From SCUN01 sp046598935 (GTDB taxonomy: Bacteria > Acidobacteriota > Vicinamibacteria > Vicinamibacterales > SCN-69-37): 64,000 nucleotides of DNA. The position numbers and the translations under genes were made by a program. Shown here in pieces: positions 50,261 to 58,175 of the stretch. The stretch covers positions 1 to 64,000 of the forward strand of contig JBKJHW010000046.1 in the NCBI GenBank assembly GCA_046598935.1, read 5' to 3'. A model generated the notes under the pieces. The model was not told the DNA's origin. It was given only the letters and a program-made list of their open reading frames with translations, and made no database searches. Numbering within the stretch: the first letter of the stretch is position 1; every line of letters begins with the position of its first letter.

Positions 50261-51438
50261 CGCCAGCTCCTGCCCGCCGCAGCTTCAGCGAAGGCGGGGG
50301 GCCGCGCGTTTTCCTTTCATGCGGCGAGGCTTCAGGGGACCTCTACGCGGCGGCGCTCGTTCGCGAATTAAGAGCGCGCGCGCCCGGTGTTCAGGTCACA
50401 GGCTTCGGCGGTCCGCGCCTGGCAGCGGAAGGCGCGACGCTGGCCGGCACGTACGAGGGTCTGACCGTCACCGGCCTCACCGAGGCGCTTTTCGTTCTCC
50501 GCCGCTCGTTTCAGATGCTGAACAGGCTCGAGGCCGCCGCGCGAAGAGACATGCCAGACGTGTTCGTGGCGATCGATTTTCCCGATTTCAACTTCCGCCT
50601 GCTGCCGCGCATGCGCGCGCTCGGCGTGCCCATCGTTTACTACATCAGCCCGCAGCTCTGGGCCTGGCGGCCCAAGCGGATTCGGACGATCAAGCGCTAC
50701 GTCGACAAGATGCTTGTCATCTTCCCGTTCGAAGAAGACATTTACGCGCGCGCATCGGTGCCTGTGCAGTTTGTCGGCCATCCGTTGATCGAGTTGGCGC
50801 ACGCCAACGAATCCCGCGATGCCGTGTTGCGGGCTCATGGCCTCGATCCCGCCAAGCCGGTCGTCGCGCTCTTGCCGGGAAGCCGGCCGAACGAGATTCG
50901 TCACGTGCTGCCGACCATCCACGCGTCACTGCCGAAAATCGCCGCCGCCGTTCCGGGAGTGCAGTTTCTCGTCGCGCGCGCTCCGGGGCTCGCGGACTCC
51001 CTCTTCCCGGCGGCGGACTTGGGAACCAGTCCGCCCTACACACTCAAGACCGTCACCGGCGCCGCCGACGAAGTGCTGAATGCCGCCGACATCGTGATCA
51101 CGGCATCAGGCACCGCCACCGTGCAGGCTGCCCTTCACGGGAAACCGATGGTGATCGTCTACCGCCTGTCGCCATTGACCTACGCCATCGGCAAGCGCCT
51201 CGTCGGCGTGACGACGTTCGGGATGGTCAACCTGGTGGCGGGACGCAAGATTGTCGCCGAGCTTATTCAGGATGAATTCACGCCGGATGCTGTCGCGAGT
51301 GAAACGATCGCCCTGCTGACTTCGCCTGAGCGCGCCGATGCGATGCGAAAAGATCTGGCCGAAGTCAAAGCCCGCCTCGGTGGCACCGGCGCGACAGGCC
51401 GCGCCGCCGACGCGATTCTGGCCGCCGCGCGTAGGTAG
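50257..51438 (+). CDS. lpxB: Lipid-A-disaccharide synthase
   Basis: LpxB joins UDP-diacyl-GlcN and lipid X, releasing UDP. The 393-residue product has FLSCGEASGDLYAAALVREL, GFGGPRLAAEG, YYISPQLWAWRPKRI, FVGHPLIE, ALLPGSRPNEI and ITASGTATVQAALHGKPMVIVYR, all GT19 landmarks. GTG start overlaps the M16-LolA gene (GTGA), so the M16 pair and lpxB are translated together. Confidence 0.95.
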   Translation: MTPAPARRSFSEGGGPRVFLSCGEASGDLYAAALVRELRARAPGVQVTGFGGPRLAAEGATLAGTYEGLTVTGLTEALFVLRRSFQMLNRLEAAARRDMPDVFVAIDFPDFNFRLLPRMRALGVPIVYYISPQLWAWRPKRIRTIKRYVDKMLVIFPFEEDIYARASVPVQFVGHPLIELAHANESRDAVLRAHGLDPAKPVVALLPGSRPNEIRHVLPTIHASLPKIAAAVPGVQFLVARAPGLADSLFPAADLGTSPPYTLKTVTGAADEVLNAADIVITASGTATVQAALHGKPMVIVYRLSPLTYAIGKRLVGVTTFGMVNLVAGRKIVAELIQDEFTPDAVASETIALLTSPERADAMRKDLAEVKARLGGTGATGRAADAILAAARR

Positions 51439-51447
51439 ACTGTAGGC

Positions 51448-52083
51448 GTGACCAGCGTGACAAACCCCCCGAGCAACACCAACATGACGCGTCTGGTTGC
51501 CGCCTGCGCGTTCGCGGCGCTCCTCGTGATTCCCCTCCGCGCGACCATCACGATTCCCACTGACCTGCCGGATGTGGTCTCGAGCGCGACCCTCATCGTG
51601 CGCGGGCGCGTCGTCGATACGCGGTCGTTTGCGGAGATCGCCAACGGCCCGGTCATGACAGCCGTCACGATCACGGCAGACGAGGTGCTCAAAGGCAGCG
51701 CCGGCACGTCGCTGACATTTCGCGTTCACGGCGGCGAGATCGGACGTTATCGCTACACGGTGATCGGGTCGCCGGCGTTCGCAGTCGGCGAGCAGGCGTA
51801 TTTCTTCCTGAAGCGATCGGCCGCCGGCGCGCTTTGGCCTGTGGGGATGAGCGCAGGCGTGTATCGCGTCAAGATGCAAGCGCCTTCCGGCGCGATGCAA
51901 GCGCCTTCCGGCGCGGGCACAGTGAACGCGCCCGTTGTTTCGGGCGTGACTGCGACGACGGGCGCCAACGTGCAACGCGGCGATGTCCGCAGAAAGCCGA
52001 TGGCGCCCGGCGAGTTTTCCAGCCTCGTGCGGATGCTGATGAACTCCCGGACGACGGCGTCGATCGCGCGGGGGCGGAGGTGA
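51448..52083 (+). CDS. Exported protein of unknown function with a tandem heptapeptide
   Basis: A 211-residue protein. After a signal-like segment (MTRLVAACAFAALLVIPLRA) it has ATLIVRGRVVDTRSFAE, VTITADEVLKGSAGTSLTFRVHGGE and FAVGEQAYFFLK, a pattern of short strands that I cannot assign to a named family. A perfect 21-bp tandem duplication at 51874-51915 encodes MQAPSGA twice. GTG 51448 or ATG 51484 may be the start. Overlaps the matrixin gene (GTGA). Confidence 0.65.
   Translation: MTSVTNPPSNTNMTRLVAACAFAALLVIPLRATITIPTDLPDVVSSATLIVRGRVVDTRSFAEIANGPVMTAVTITADEVLKGSAGTSLTFRVHGGEIGRYRYTVIGSPAFAVGEQAYFFLKRSAAGALWPVGMSAGVYRVKMQAPSGAMQAPSGAGTVNAPVVSGVTATTGANVQRGDVRRKPMAPGEFSSLVRMLMNSRTTASIARGRR
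51874..51915. repeat. Perfect 21-bp tandem duplication
   Basis: ATGCAAGCGCCTTCCGGCGC plus G, twice in a row, in frame within an exported protein gene. Each unit contains the small palindrome CGCC-TTCC-GGCG. Confidence 0.95.
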
Positions 52084-53081
52084 TCGCGCCGGCGCGCGTC
52101 GCCCTCGTGTGTGTGGCGGTTCTCGCGGCGGGGCCGGCGCTGTCGGCGTACCTCCCGCTCGGCACCAGCGTCAACGGCGTCAGCGTGACGACGCGCTGGA
52201 CGTCGATGCCGATCCGATATTTCGTGACGAACCGCGCAGCGGCCGGTGTGTCGTCCGCGCAGCTGCAGGCCGCAACGGCGGCGTCATTCTCGAGCTGGTC
52301 GAACGCGTCGACGGGATCTCTCTCGGCGTCGTTCGCGGGTTTCACGAGCGCAGAGCCGGTTCGTGACGACGGCGCGACCGTGATCGGGTTCCAGCAGCAC
52401 GACGAACTTGAGCGCACGCTCGGCGTCACGTCTTTTACGATCGACCGCACGACCGGCGCTCTCGTCGAGGCCGACATCTTCCTGAACAGCGCATTCGCGT
52501 GGTCGGTGGCGGCCGCAGGCGAATCGAACAAGTTCGACGCGCAGTCGATCCTGACGCATGAGGTCGGCCATCTGATTGGGCTCGGCCATTCGCTGCTCGG
52601 CGAAACCGTGCTGCGCCCGGAGGGCGGGCGCCGCGTGGTCGCCAAGCGGTCGGTGATGTTTCCGATCGCATATGTTGTCGGCACGATCCTCGATCGCACG
52701 CTGCAGGACGACGACACGGCCGGCGTATCGGCGACGTACCCGACCGGCAAGTTTCTCAACTCCACAGGCAGCATCGCGGGCAAAGTGACCCTCGGCGGCG
52801 CCGGCGTGTTCGGCGCACACGTGGTCGCCGTGAACACCAAGACGGGCCAGACCGTGGGGTCATTCACACTGAACTCGCAGGGGCAGTTCTCGATGGACGG
52901 GCTCGAGCCCGGCGTGTACGTCGTGCGCGTGGAGCCGCTGGACGATGCGGATGTCGGTAGCTTCTTCAGCGACGAGGGCAGGGTCGACACCAATTTCAAG
53001 GCGGCGTTTCATCCCAAGCTGGTGGCGGCGCCCGTGGGCGGATCCGGCGCCTTGATTGAGATCAAGGTCGTGCGGAAATGA
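52080..53081 (+). CDS. Secreted matrixin-like metalloprotease with C-terminal carboxypeptidase-regulatory-like domain
   Basis: A 333-residue exported protein. GTG 52080 gives a signal peptide (ARVALVCVAVLAAGPALSA). The catalytic part has the metzincin motif HEVGHLIGLGH preceded by ADIFLNSAFAW, and a Met further on (RSVMFPIAY). A Ser/Thr-rich linker leads to a beta-sandwich GSIAGKVTLGGAGVFGAHVVAVNTKTGQTVGSFTLNSQGQFSMDGLEPGVYVVRVEP, typical of the carboxypeptidase-regulatory-like fold. It is coupled to genes on both sides. Confidence 0.88.
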   Translation: MIAPARVALVCVAVLAAGPALSAYLPLGTSVNGVSVTTRWTSMPIRYFVTNRAAAGVSSAQLQAATAASFSSWSNASTGSLSASFAGFTSAEPVRDDGATVIGFQQHDELERTLGVTSFTIDRTTGALVEADIFLNSAFAWSVAAAGESNKFDAQSILTHEVGHLIGLGHSLLGETVLRPEGGRRVVAKRSVMFPIAYVVGTILDRTLQDDDTAGVSATYPTGKFLNSTGSIAGKVTLGGAGVFGAHVVAVNTKTGQTVGSFTLNSQGQFSMDGLEPGVYVVRVEPLDDADVGSFFSDEGRVDTNFKAAFHPKLVAAPVGGSGALIEIKVVRK

Positions 53082-53719
53082 AGCGCGCGACGCTGGCCGC
53101 GCTCGCCATGCTCGCGTTTGCGAGCGCCGCACCGGCGCAGGTGTTATTCGATGTCGGCGCGGTTGTGATGGGCGGCGCGAATGCCGGGACCTCGACGGCT
53201 ACGTATATCGCGCCGGACGGTTCTCTCGTGCCGCAGTTCACGCTCGATAAATCGATCGGCGCGGCTGCCGGCGTGAACGGGCATCTGTCGTTCAGGTTTA
53301 CATCGCGCGCGGCGCTCGAACTCTCGGCTCGGTGGGCGAGAGCGGAGTTTCGAACGAAGCTCGGCGGTGATACCGACAGCGCCGAGAGCACCACGGCGAC
53401 GCAGTCGGTCGACCGGTTCGTTGTTGGCGGCGGCGCCCTGGTGGACCTGAAGCAGTTTGGCCGGTGGCACACGTTCGCGCGCGCGAGCGTTGGCTGGCTG
53501 CGCGAGCTCTCCGACGACCGGTCGCTCTACGAGGATGGCTGGGTTGCCGAGATTGGCGGCGGCGCGAATTTCCGTTGGAAAGAAAAGCGCGGGCACTTCC
53601 GCCCGTATGGCATCCGCACGGACGTCTGGCTCGAGACACGGCAGGGCGGTCTGTCGTTTACCGGGAAGTCACGCTTGTGGTCGCCCGCTCTCGCGGTCGC
53701 CATGATCTTCAAACTATAG
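53078..53719 (+). CDS. Outer-membrane beta-barrel-like protein
   Basis: A 213-residue exported protein with signal peptide MKRATLAALAMLAFASAAPAQ and alternating amphipathic strands (HLSFRFTSRAALELSARWARAEFRTKLGG, DRFVVGGGALVDLKQFGRWHTFARASVGWL, LWSPALAVAMIFKL ending in an aromatic-Lys-Leu). It looks like an 8-strand OmpA/OmpX-type barrel; the exact family is not clear. ATGA overlap with the matrixin gene. Confidence 0.7.
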   Translation: MKRATLAALAMLAFASAAPAQVLFDVGAVVMGGANAGTSTATYIAPDGSLVPQFTLDKSIGAAAGVNGHLSFRFTSRAALELSARWARAEFRTKLGGDTDSAESTTATQSVDRFVVGGGALVDLKQFGRWHTFARASVGWLRELSDDRSLYEDGWVAEIGGGANFRWKEKRGHFRPYGIRTDVWLETRQGGLSFTGKSRLWSPALAVAMIFKL

Positions 53720-53728
53720 AATAAGGAT

Positions 53729-56395
53729 ATGGATAGTTTTCGCACCCGCCGTCAGCTGACCGTCGGTTCAAACAGCCACGACTACTTCAGCCTCCCGGAG
53801 CTCGCCAGAACGTTCCCCTCGGTTTCCGCGCTGCCGTACTCGATGAAGATCCTCCTCGAGAATCTGCTGCGCCGCGAGGACGGCGGGTTCGTGAAGAAGG
53901 CGGACATCGAGGCCGTTGCGACGTCCAAGCTGGGGGATCACGAAATTTCGTTCATGCCGGCGCGAGTCATCCTGCAGGACTTTACCGGCGTGCCCTGCAT
54001 CGCGGACCTCGCGGCGATGCGTGACGGGATCAAGGATCTCGGCGGCGATCCCGAAAAAGTGAATCCGCTGCAGCCGGTCGAGCTCGTCATCGACCACTCC
54101 GTGCAGGTCGATCATTTTGCAACGGCCAACGCGCTGCAGCTGAACGGTGAGCTGGAGTACTACCGCAATCGTGAGCGCTACGTGTTTCTGCGCTGGGGCC
54201 AGATCGCCTTCGACAACTTCCGCGTCGTCCCGCCCGAGACCGGCATCGTCCATCAGGTCAACATCGAGTACCTCGCACGCGTCGTCTGTAACGACAACGG
54301 TGTTGTGTATCCAGACACGGTGTTCGGTACTGACTCGCATACGACGATGGTGAACGGGCTCGGGGTGCTGGGATGGGGTGTCGGCGGAATCGAAGCCGAG
54401 GCCGCGATGCTCGGCCAGCCGAGCTCCATGCTGATTCCGCAGGTGCTCGGCTACCGTTTGAAGGGCCAGAGGCCCGAGGGCGCGACCGCGACGGATCTTG
54501 TGCTGACGATTACCGAAGCGCTGCGTAAGAAAGGTGTTGTTGGCAAGTTCGTCGAGTTTTTCGGGCCGGGTCTGAAGCACCTCACGATCGCCGACCGCGT
54601 TGTGCTCGGCAACATGTGCCCGGAATACGGCGCGACGGTGGCGATTTTCCCGATCGACGAGATGACGCTCGAGTATTTGCGGTTCACCGGCCGCGACGAG
54701 TCGCAGGTCGAGCTGGTCGAGGCGTACGCGCGCGCGCAGGAGTTGTTTCAGACTGCGGATTCTCCGGAGGCGCACTACGCCGATATCGTCGAGCTGGATC
54801 TTTCGACTGTTGAGCCGAGCCTCGCCGGACCGCGGCGGCCGCAGGATCGGGTCGCTCTCAGGAACGCCAAAGTATCGTTCGGCGCTGCGCTGCCGGACCT
54901 CGAGAAGGGCGTGAAGCCGGTGGCTTCGACAGTCGGCGGCACGGCGGTTGCGACCAAGACGCAGCTCGAGCATGGCGCAGTGGTGATCGCGGCCATCACG
55001 TCGTGCACCAATACCTCGAATCCGAGCGTCATGATCGGCGCCGGCCTTGTTGCGAAGAAAGCCGTCGAGCTCGGGCTGAGGCAGAAGCCGTGGGTGAAGA
55101 CGTCGCTCGCGCCGGGGTCGAAAGTCGTGACGGAGTACTTGAACAAGAGCGGTTTGACGCCGTACTTGAACGAGCTCGGTTTCAACCTCGTCGGCTACGG
55201 CTGCACGACGTGCATCGGCAACAGCGGTCCGCTGCCTGAAGAGATCTCCGCGGAGATCCGCGAGCGCGGCCTGGTTGTCTGTTCGGTGCTGTCGGGTAAT
55301 CGCAATTTTGAAGGCCGCATTCAGCAGGATGTGCGCGCGAACTACCTCGCGTCGCCGCCGCTCGTTGTCGCCTACGCGATCGCGGGCTCGCTCAACGTCG
55401 ACATCACGACCGAGCCGCTCGGGATGAGCAAGGCCGGCACGCCGGTGTATCTGAAGGATATCTGGCCGACCGAGGCCGAGATCCAGTCGACGCTGTTGTC
55501 GTCGCTCTCGGCGGATATGTATCGCGAGCAATACTCGAGCGTGTTCGCGGGTGACACCCGCTGGCAACAGCTCCCGGTACCGACCGGTGAGACCTTCGCG
55601 TGGGAGCCGGATTCCACCTACATTCGCCGGCCGCCGTTCGTCGAAAATCTCTCGGTCGAGCCGGCGGCGCCGCGAGAGATCATCGGCGCCCGCGTGCTCG
55701 CCCTTCTGGGCGACAGCATCACCACTGATCACATTTCGCCGGCCGGTTCGATCAGGGCCGACAGCCCGGCCGGGAAGTACCTCCAGGCGCACGGCGTTGG
55801 GCCGAAGGATTTCAACTCCTACGGCGCGCGCCGCGGCAATCACGAAGTGATGGTGCGGGGCACATTCGCCAACGTGCGGCTCAAGAACCAGCTCGCGCCG
55901 GGAACCGAGGGCGGATGGACGACCTACATGGCCGGCACCACCGACGCGTCGGTGATGTCGATCTACGACGCGTCGGTGAAGTATCTTGCCGGCGGTGTGC
56001 CGCTCGTCGTGATCGCGGGCACGGAATACGGATCAGGCTCATCGCGCGACTGGGCGGCGAAGGGCGTCCTCTTATTGGGAGTGAAAGTCGTTGTTGCGGA
56101 GAGTTACGAACGTATCCATCGCAGCAATCTCGTCAACATGGGCGTGCTGCCGCTGCAGTTCATGCCGGGCGATTCGGCTGCGCTCCTCGGGCTCAACGGG
56201 CACGAGGTTTTCGATTTTGAGGGCTCCGGCGAAGGCCTGCACCCGCGCGGCACACTGACGGTCATCGCCATGTCGCCCGACGGCACCCGCCGGGCGTTCA
56301 AAGTGATCGTGCGCGTCGATACGCCGGAGGAGCTGACGTCGTTTCGTCACGGCGGAATTCTGCCGTATGTTCTGCGGCGTCTCGCGAAGTCGTAA
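53729..56395 (+). CDS. acnA: Aconitate hydratase A
   Basis: TCA-cycle enzyme that isomerises citrate and isocitrate through a [4Fe-4S] cluster. The 888-residue product is of the AcnA/IRP1 type: SNSHDYFSLPEL at the N-terminus, DSHTTMVNGLGVLGWGVGGIEAEAAMLGQ, the cluster cysteines in AITSCTNTSNPS and GCTTCIGNSGP, and the swivel domain GDSITTDHISPAG, YGARRGNHEVMVRGTFAN and EYGSGSSRDWAAKG. A TAGAAT box ends 6 nt before the ATG, which suggests a leaderless mRNA. Confidence 0.97.
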   Translation: MDSFRTRRQLTVGSNSHDYFSLPELARTFPSVSALPYSMKILLENLLRREDGGFVKKADIEAVATSKLGDHEISFMPARVILQDFTGVPCIADLAAMRDGIKDLGGDPEKVNPLQPVELVIDHSVQVDHFATANALQLNGELEYYRNRERYVFLRWGQIAFDNFRVVPPETGIVHQVNIEYLARVVCNDNGVVYPDTVFGTDSHTTMVNGLGVLGWGVGGIEAEAAMLGQPSSMLIPQVLGYRLKGQRPEGATATDLVLTITEALRKKGVVGKFVEFFGPGLKHLTIADRVVLGNMCPEYGATVAIFPIDEMTLEYLRFTGRDESQVELVEAYARAQELFQTADSPEAHYADIVELDLSTVEPSLAGPRRPQDRVALRNAKVSFGAALPDLEKGVKPVASTVGGTAVATKTQLEHGAVVIAAITSCTNTSNPSVMIGAGLVAKKAVELGLRQKPWVKTSLAPGSKVVTEYLNKSGLTPYLNELGFNLVGYGCTTCIGNSGPLPEEISAEIRERGLVVCSVLSGNRNFEGRIQQDVRANYLASPPLVVAYAIAGSLNVDITTEPLGMSKAGTPVYLKDIWPTEAEIQSTLLSSLSADMYREQYSSVFAGDTRWQQLPVPTGETFAWEPDSTYIRRPPFVENLSVEPAAPREIIGARVLALLGDSITTDHISPAGSIRADSPAGKYLQAHGVGPKDFNSYGARRGNHEVMVRGTFANVRLKNQLAPGTEGGWTTYMAGTTDASVMSIYDASVKYLAGGVPLVVIAGTEYGSGSSRDWAAKGVLLLGVKVVVAESYERIHRSNLVNMGVLPLQFMPGDSAALLGLNGHEVFDFEGSGEGLHPRGTLTVIAMSPDGTRRAFKVIVRVDTPEELTSFRHGGILPYVLRRLAKS

Positions 56396-56402
56396 GCCCG
56401 CC

Positions 56403-57182
56403 TTACTTTTTCTTGAACATCGCGTCGTCCATCGCGACGTTGTGCTCGACCTTCGTGAGCTTCATGGTGATGGTCTGCAGTTCGCTGGAATTGATGATGG
56501 TGAACGGGACCTTGATGCCGTCAACGGTGCGGTAGTCCTGGGACTCGCCGGACTGCTGCATCATGCCGCCGCCCATCGGGTTCTCGACCATCGTCACGGC
56601 GCGCGCAAGCAGGTAGGTGGCGGGGTCGAAGTACATCGTCACGAAATTGCCCGACGCGTGCGTCACCTTCATGAGAATCCAGGACGTGCCGGCGACGGTC
56701 TCGCGCGGCAGCAGCTCGAGTTTGGCCGCGCCGCCGTTCTTGTCGAGGAATGGCGACGGGAAGAAGCTGTATTTCATGTTCTCGAGCTGCGCGCCGGTGA
56801 TTTCCTTGTCGCCCTGCATCGGGTCGATCGACCAGCCGACGACGCCGTCGAAGATCTGTTCGATGGTGAGCGTGCCCGGGCCGCCGACCGCCGCGAGATC
56901 GATTGAGAGGACGGCGCGGCTCTTGTTCGGGGCCTTGGAATACAACTCCACCGGACCGGCGAGTTCGATGCCCTGCATGCCGATGGCGATCGTGCCGGTG
57001 GACTTGCGCGAGGTGAGCTTCATCAGCGCTTCGCGTCCGCCCATGGCAGCGATGTGCTTGTCGATGACGGACTGAACCGTGTCGGCCGCCTGTGCCGCCT
57101 GGACGGGCTGGGTGGAGAAGCTGGTGGTGGCAGCGGCGACGAGGAACAAGGCAGCGGCGAGCAAGAGGGTGGACTTCTTCAT
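56403..57182 (-). CDS. Exported LolA-like lipid-binding-fold protein
   Basis: A 259-residue protein with signal peptide MKKSTLLLAAALFLVAAATT. The body (VIDKHIAAMGGREALMKLTSRKSTGTIAIGMQGIELAGPVELYSKAPNKSRAVLSID, then YFDPATYLLARAV and VDGIKVPFTIINSS) fits the LolA/LppX open-barrel fold used to carry lipids or lipoproteins across the periplasm. The C-terminal domain of the M16-like protein at 48077-50260 looks related. It converges on acnA; the two stop codons are 8 nt apart. Confidence 0.7.
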   Translation of the reverse strand: MKKSTLLLAAALFLVAAATTSFSTQPVQAAQAADTVQSVIDKHIAAMGGREALMKLTSRKSTGTIAIGMQGIELAGPVELYSKAPNKSRAVLSIDLAAVGGPGTLTIEQIFDGVVGWSIDPMQGDKEITGAQLENMKYSFFPSPFLDKNGGAAKLELLPRETVAGTSWILMKVTHASGNFVTMYFDPATYLLARAVTMVENPMGGGMMQQSGESQDYRTVDGIKVPFTIINSSELQTITMKLTKVEHNVAMDDAMFKKK

Positions 57183-57241
57183 ATGTTTATTGTGAACGGA
57201 TACGGCCAAACCCCAGTGGAAGTTTCTTCGTCCAAGAGCCC

Positions 57242-57397
57242 ATGACCTTCTTGAAGAAGCTGTTTGGCAAGGCCGAACCTCCGAAAACACGGGTCCGCGT
57301 CTGCGTGGAATGCGGGATGCCCGTCGCGGAACACAAAGATTGGTGTTCAATTAAGCGGGGCCAGCTCGAAATGGAGGGCGCCAGACCCAACCGGTGA
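57242..57397 (+). CDS. 51-residue zinc-ribbon-like protein
   Basis: MTFLKKLFGKAEPPKTRVRV then CVECGMPVAEHKDWCSIKRG, a basic head and a short Cys-x2-Cys...His...Cys cluster that could bind one zinc. The GTGA overlap with rsmE argues that it is a real, coupled gene although it is small. I know no named family. AAGAG precedes the ATG closely. Confidence 0.65.
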   Translation: MTFLKKLFGKAEPPKTRVRVCVECGMPVAEHKDWCSIKRGQLEMEGARPNR

Positions 57398-58167
57398 ATC
57401 TGATTCTTATAGAGCCTGCAGAAGTCAGATCTGACGGGACCGCGCGCATAGCCGGTCCGCAGGCCGATCACATCCGGAGAGTCCTCAGGAGTTCTCCCGG
57501 CCACGAGCTCCGCGTCGGCGTGATTGATGGTCCCGCCGGGACCGCCACCATCACCGCCGTGACCGACAGTTTTGTTGAGCTGGCCTGCCGGCTCGATGCT
57601 GAACCGCCGCCCCGCCCGGAAGTCGATCTCCTCCTCGCATTGCCTCGACCCAAAGTGATGCGCCGCCTCTGGGCGCAACTGGCCGCGCTGGGCGTCGGCC
57701 GGATCATCCTCACAAACGCAGAACGCGTCGAGCGCGATTACTTCGATACCCACATCCTCGAGCCCGAAACCTATCGCTCGCTCCTGATCGAGGGCCTGCA
57801 ACAGGCGCGCGACACGCGTCTCCCAGTTGTCACCATCCACAAACGGTTCAAAGTGCTGATTGAAGACGAGTTGGACGCGATGTGCCCTCAGCGCAGGCGC
57901 CTCGTCGCCCACCCCGGGAGCCAGCCAGAAATAGGGGTCGGGTGTTATTTCGAAATAACACCCGACCCCTATTTCCCCTATTTCCCCGACCCCTATTTCC
58001 GCGATTCGCGTACGCTTCTCGCGGTTGGGCCCGAGGGCGGATGGAACGCGTTCGAGTTAGGGATGCTCGAGGCGCGCGGATTTCGGCCGATCAGCCTCGG
58101 TCCCCGATCACTACGGACCGACACGGCGTGTATTGCATTGCTCACGCTCGTTCACACGCGCCCGTAG
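57394..58167 (+). CDS. rsmE: 16S rRNA m3U1498 methyltransferase with an in-frame palindrome-encoded insert
   Basis: RsmE methylates N3 of U1498 in 16S rRNA. The 257-residue SPOUT enzyme has an N-terminal PUA-like part (ADHIRRVLRSSPGHELRVGVIDG), ALPRPKVMRRLWAQLAALGVGRIIL, and the knot region LLAVGPEGGWNAFELGMLEARGFRPISLGPRSLRTDTAC. Residues about 179-205 are foreign: EIGVGCYFEITPDPYFPYFP and the following residues, rich in PYF units, are encoded by a 46-bp perfect palindrome and its partial repeats, placed in the loop before the knot motif. The family core remains intact. Confidence 0.93.
   Translation: MNLILIEPAEVRSDGTARIAGPQADHIRRVLRSSPGHELRVGVIDGPAGTATITAVTDSFVELACRLDAEPPPRPEVDLLLALPRPKVMRRLWAQLAALGVGRIILTNAERVERDYFDTHILEPETYRSLLIEGLQQARDTRLPVVTIHKRFKVLIEDELDAMCPQRRRLVAHPGSQPEIGVGCYFEITPDPYFPYFPDPYFRDSRTLLAVGPEGGWNAFELGMLEARGFRPISLGPRSLRTDTACIALLTLVHTRP
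57929..57974. repeat. 46-bp perfect palindrome inside rsmE
   Basis: AAATAGGGGTCGGGTGTTAT... meets its complement at the centre (TTTC|GAAA) with no loop: 23 + 23 nt, no mismatch. It is followed by two more partial units (CCCCTATTT, CCCCGACCCCTATTTC). The arm contains TCGGGTGTTATTT, matching the core shared by the palindromes at 28.0, 35.9 and 37.4 kb. Confidence 0.97.
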
Positions 58168-58175
58168 AATGGGGC

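Noticed and set aside
53768..55843. A 691-codon frame antisense to acnA
   Set aside because: GC-rich codon bias leaves antisense frames open; the product is Arg/His-rich and matches no family, while acnA is certain.
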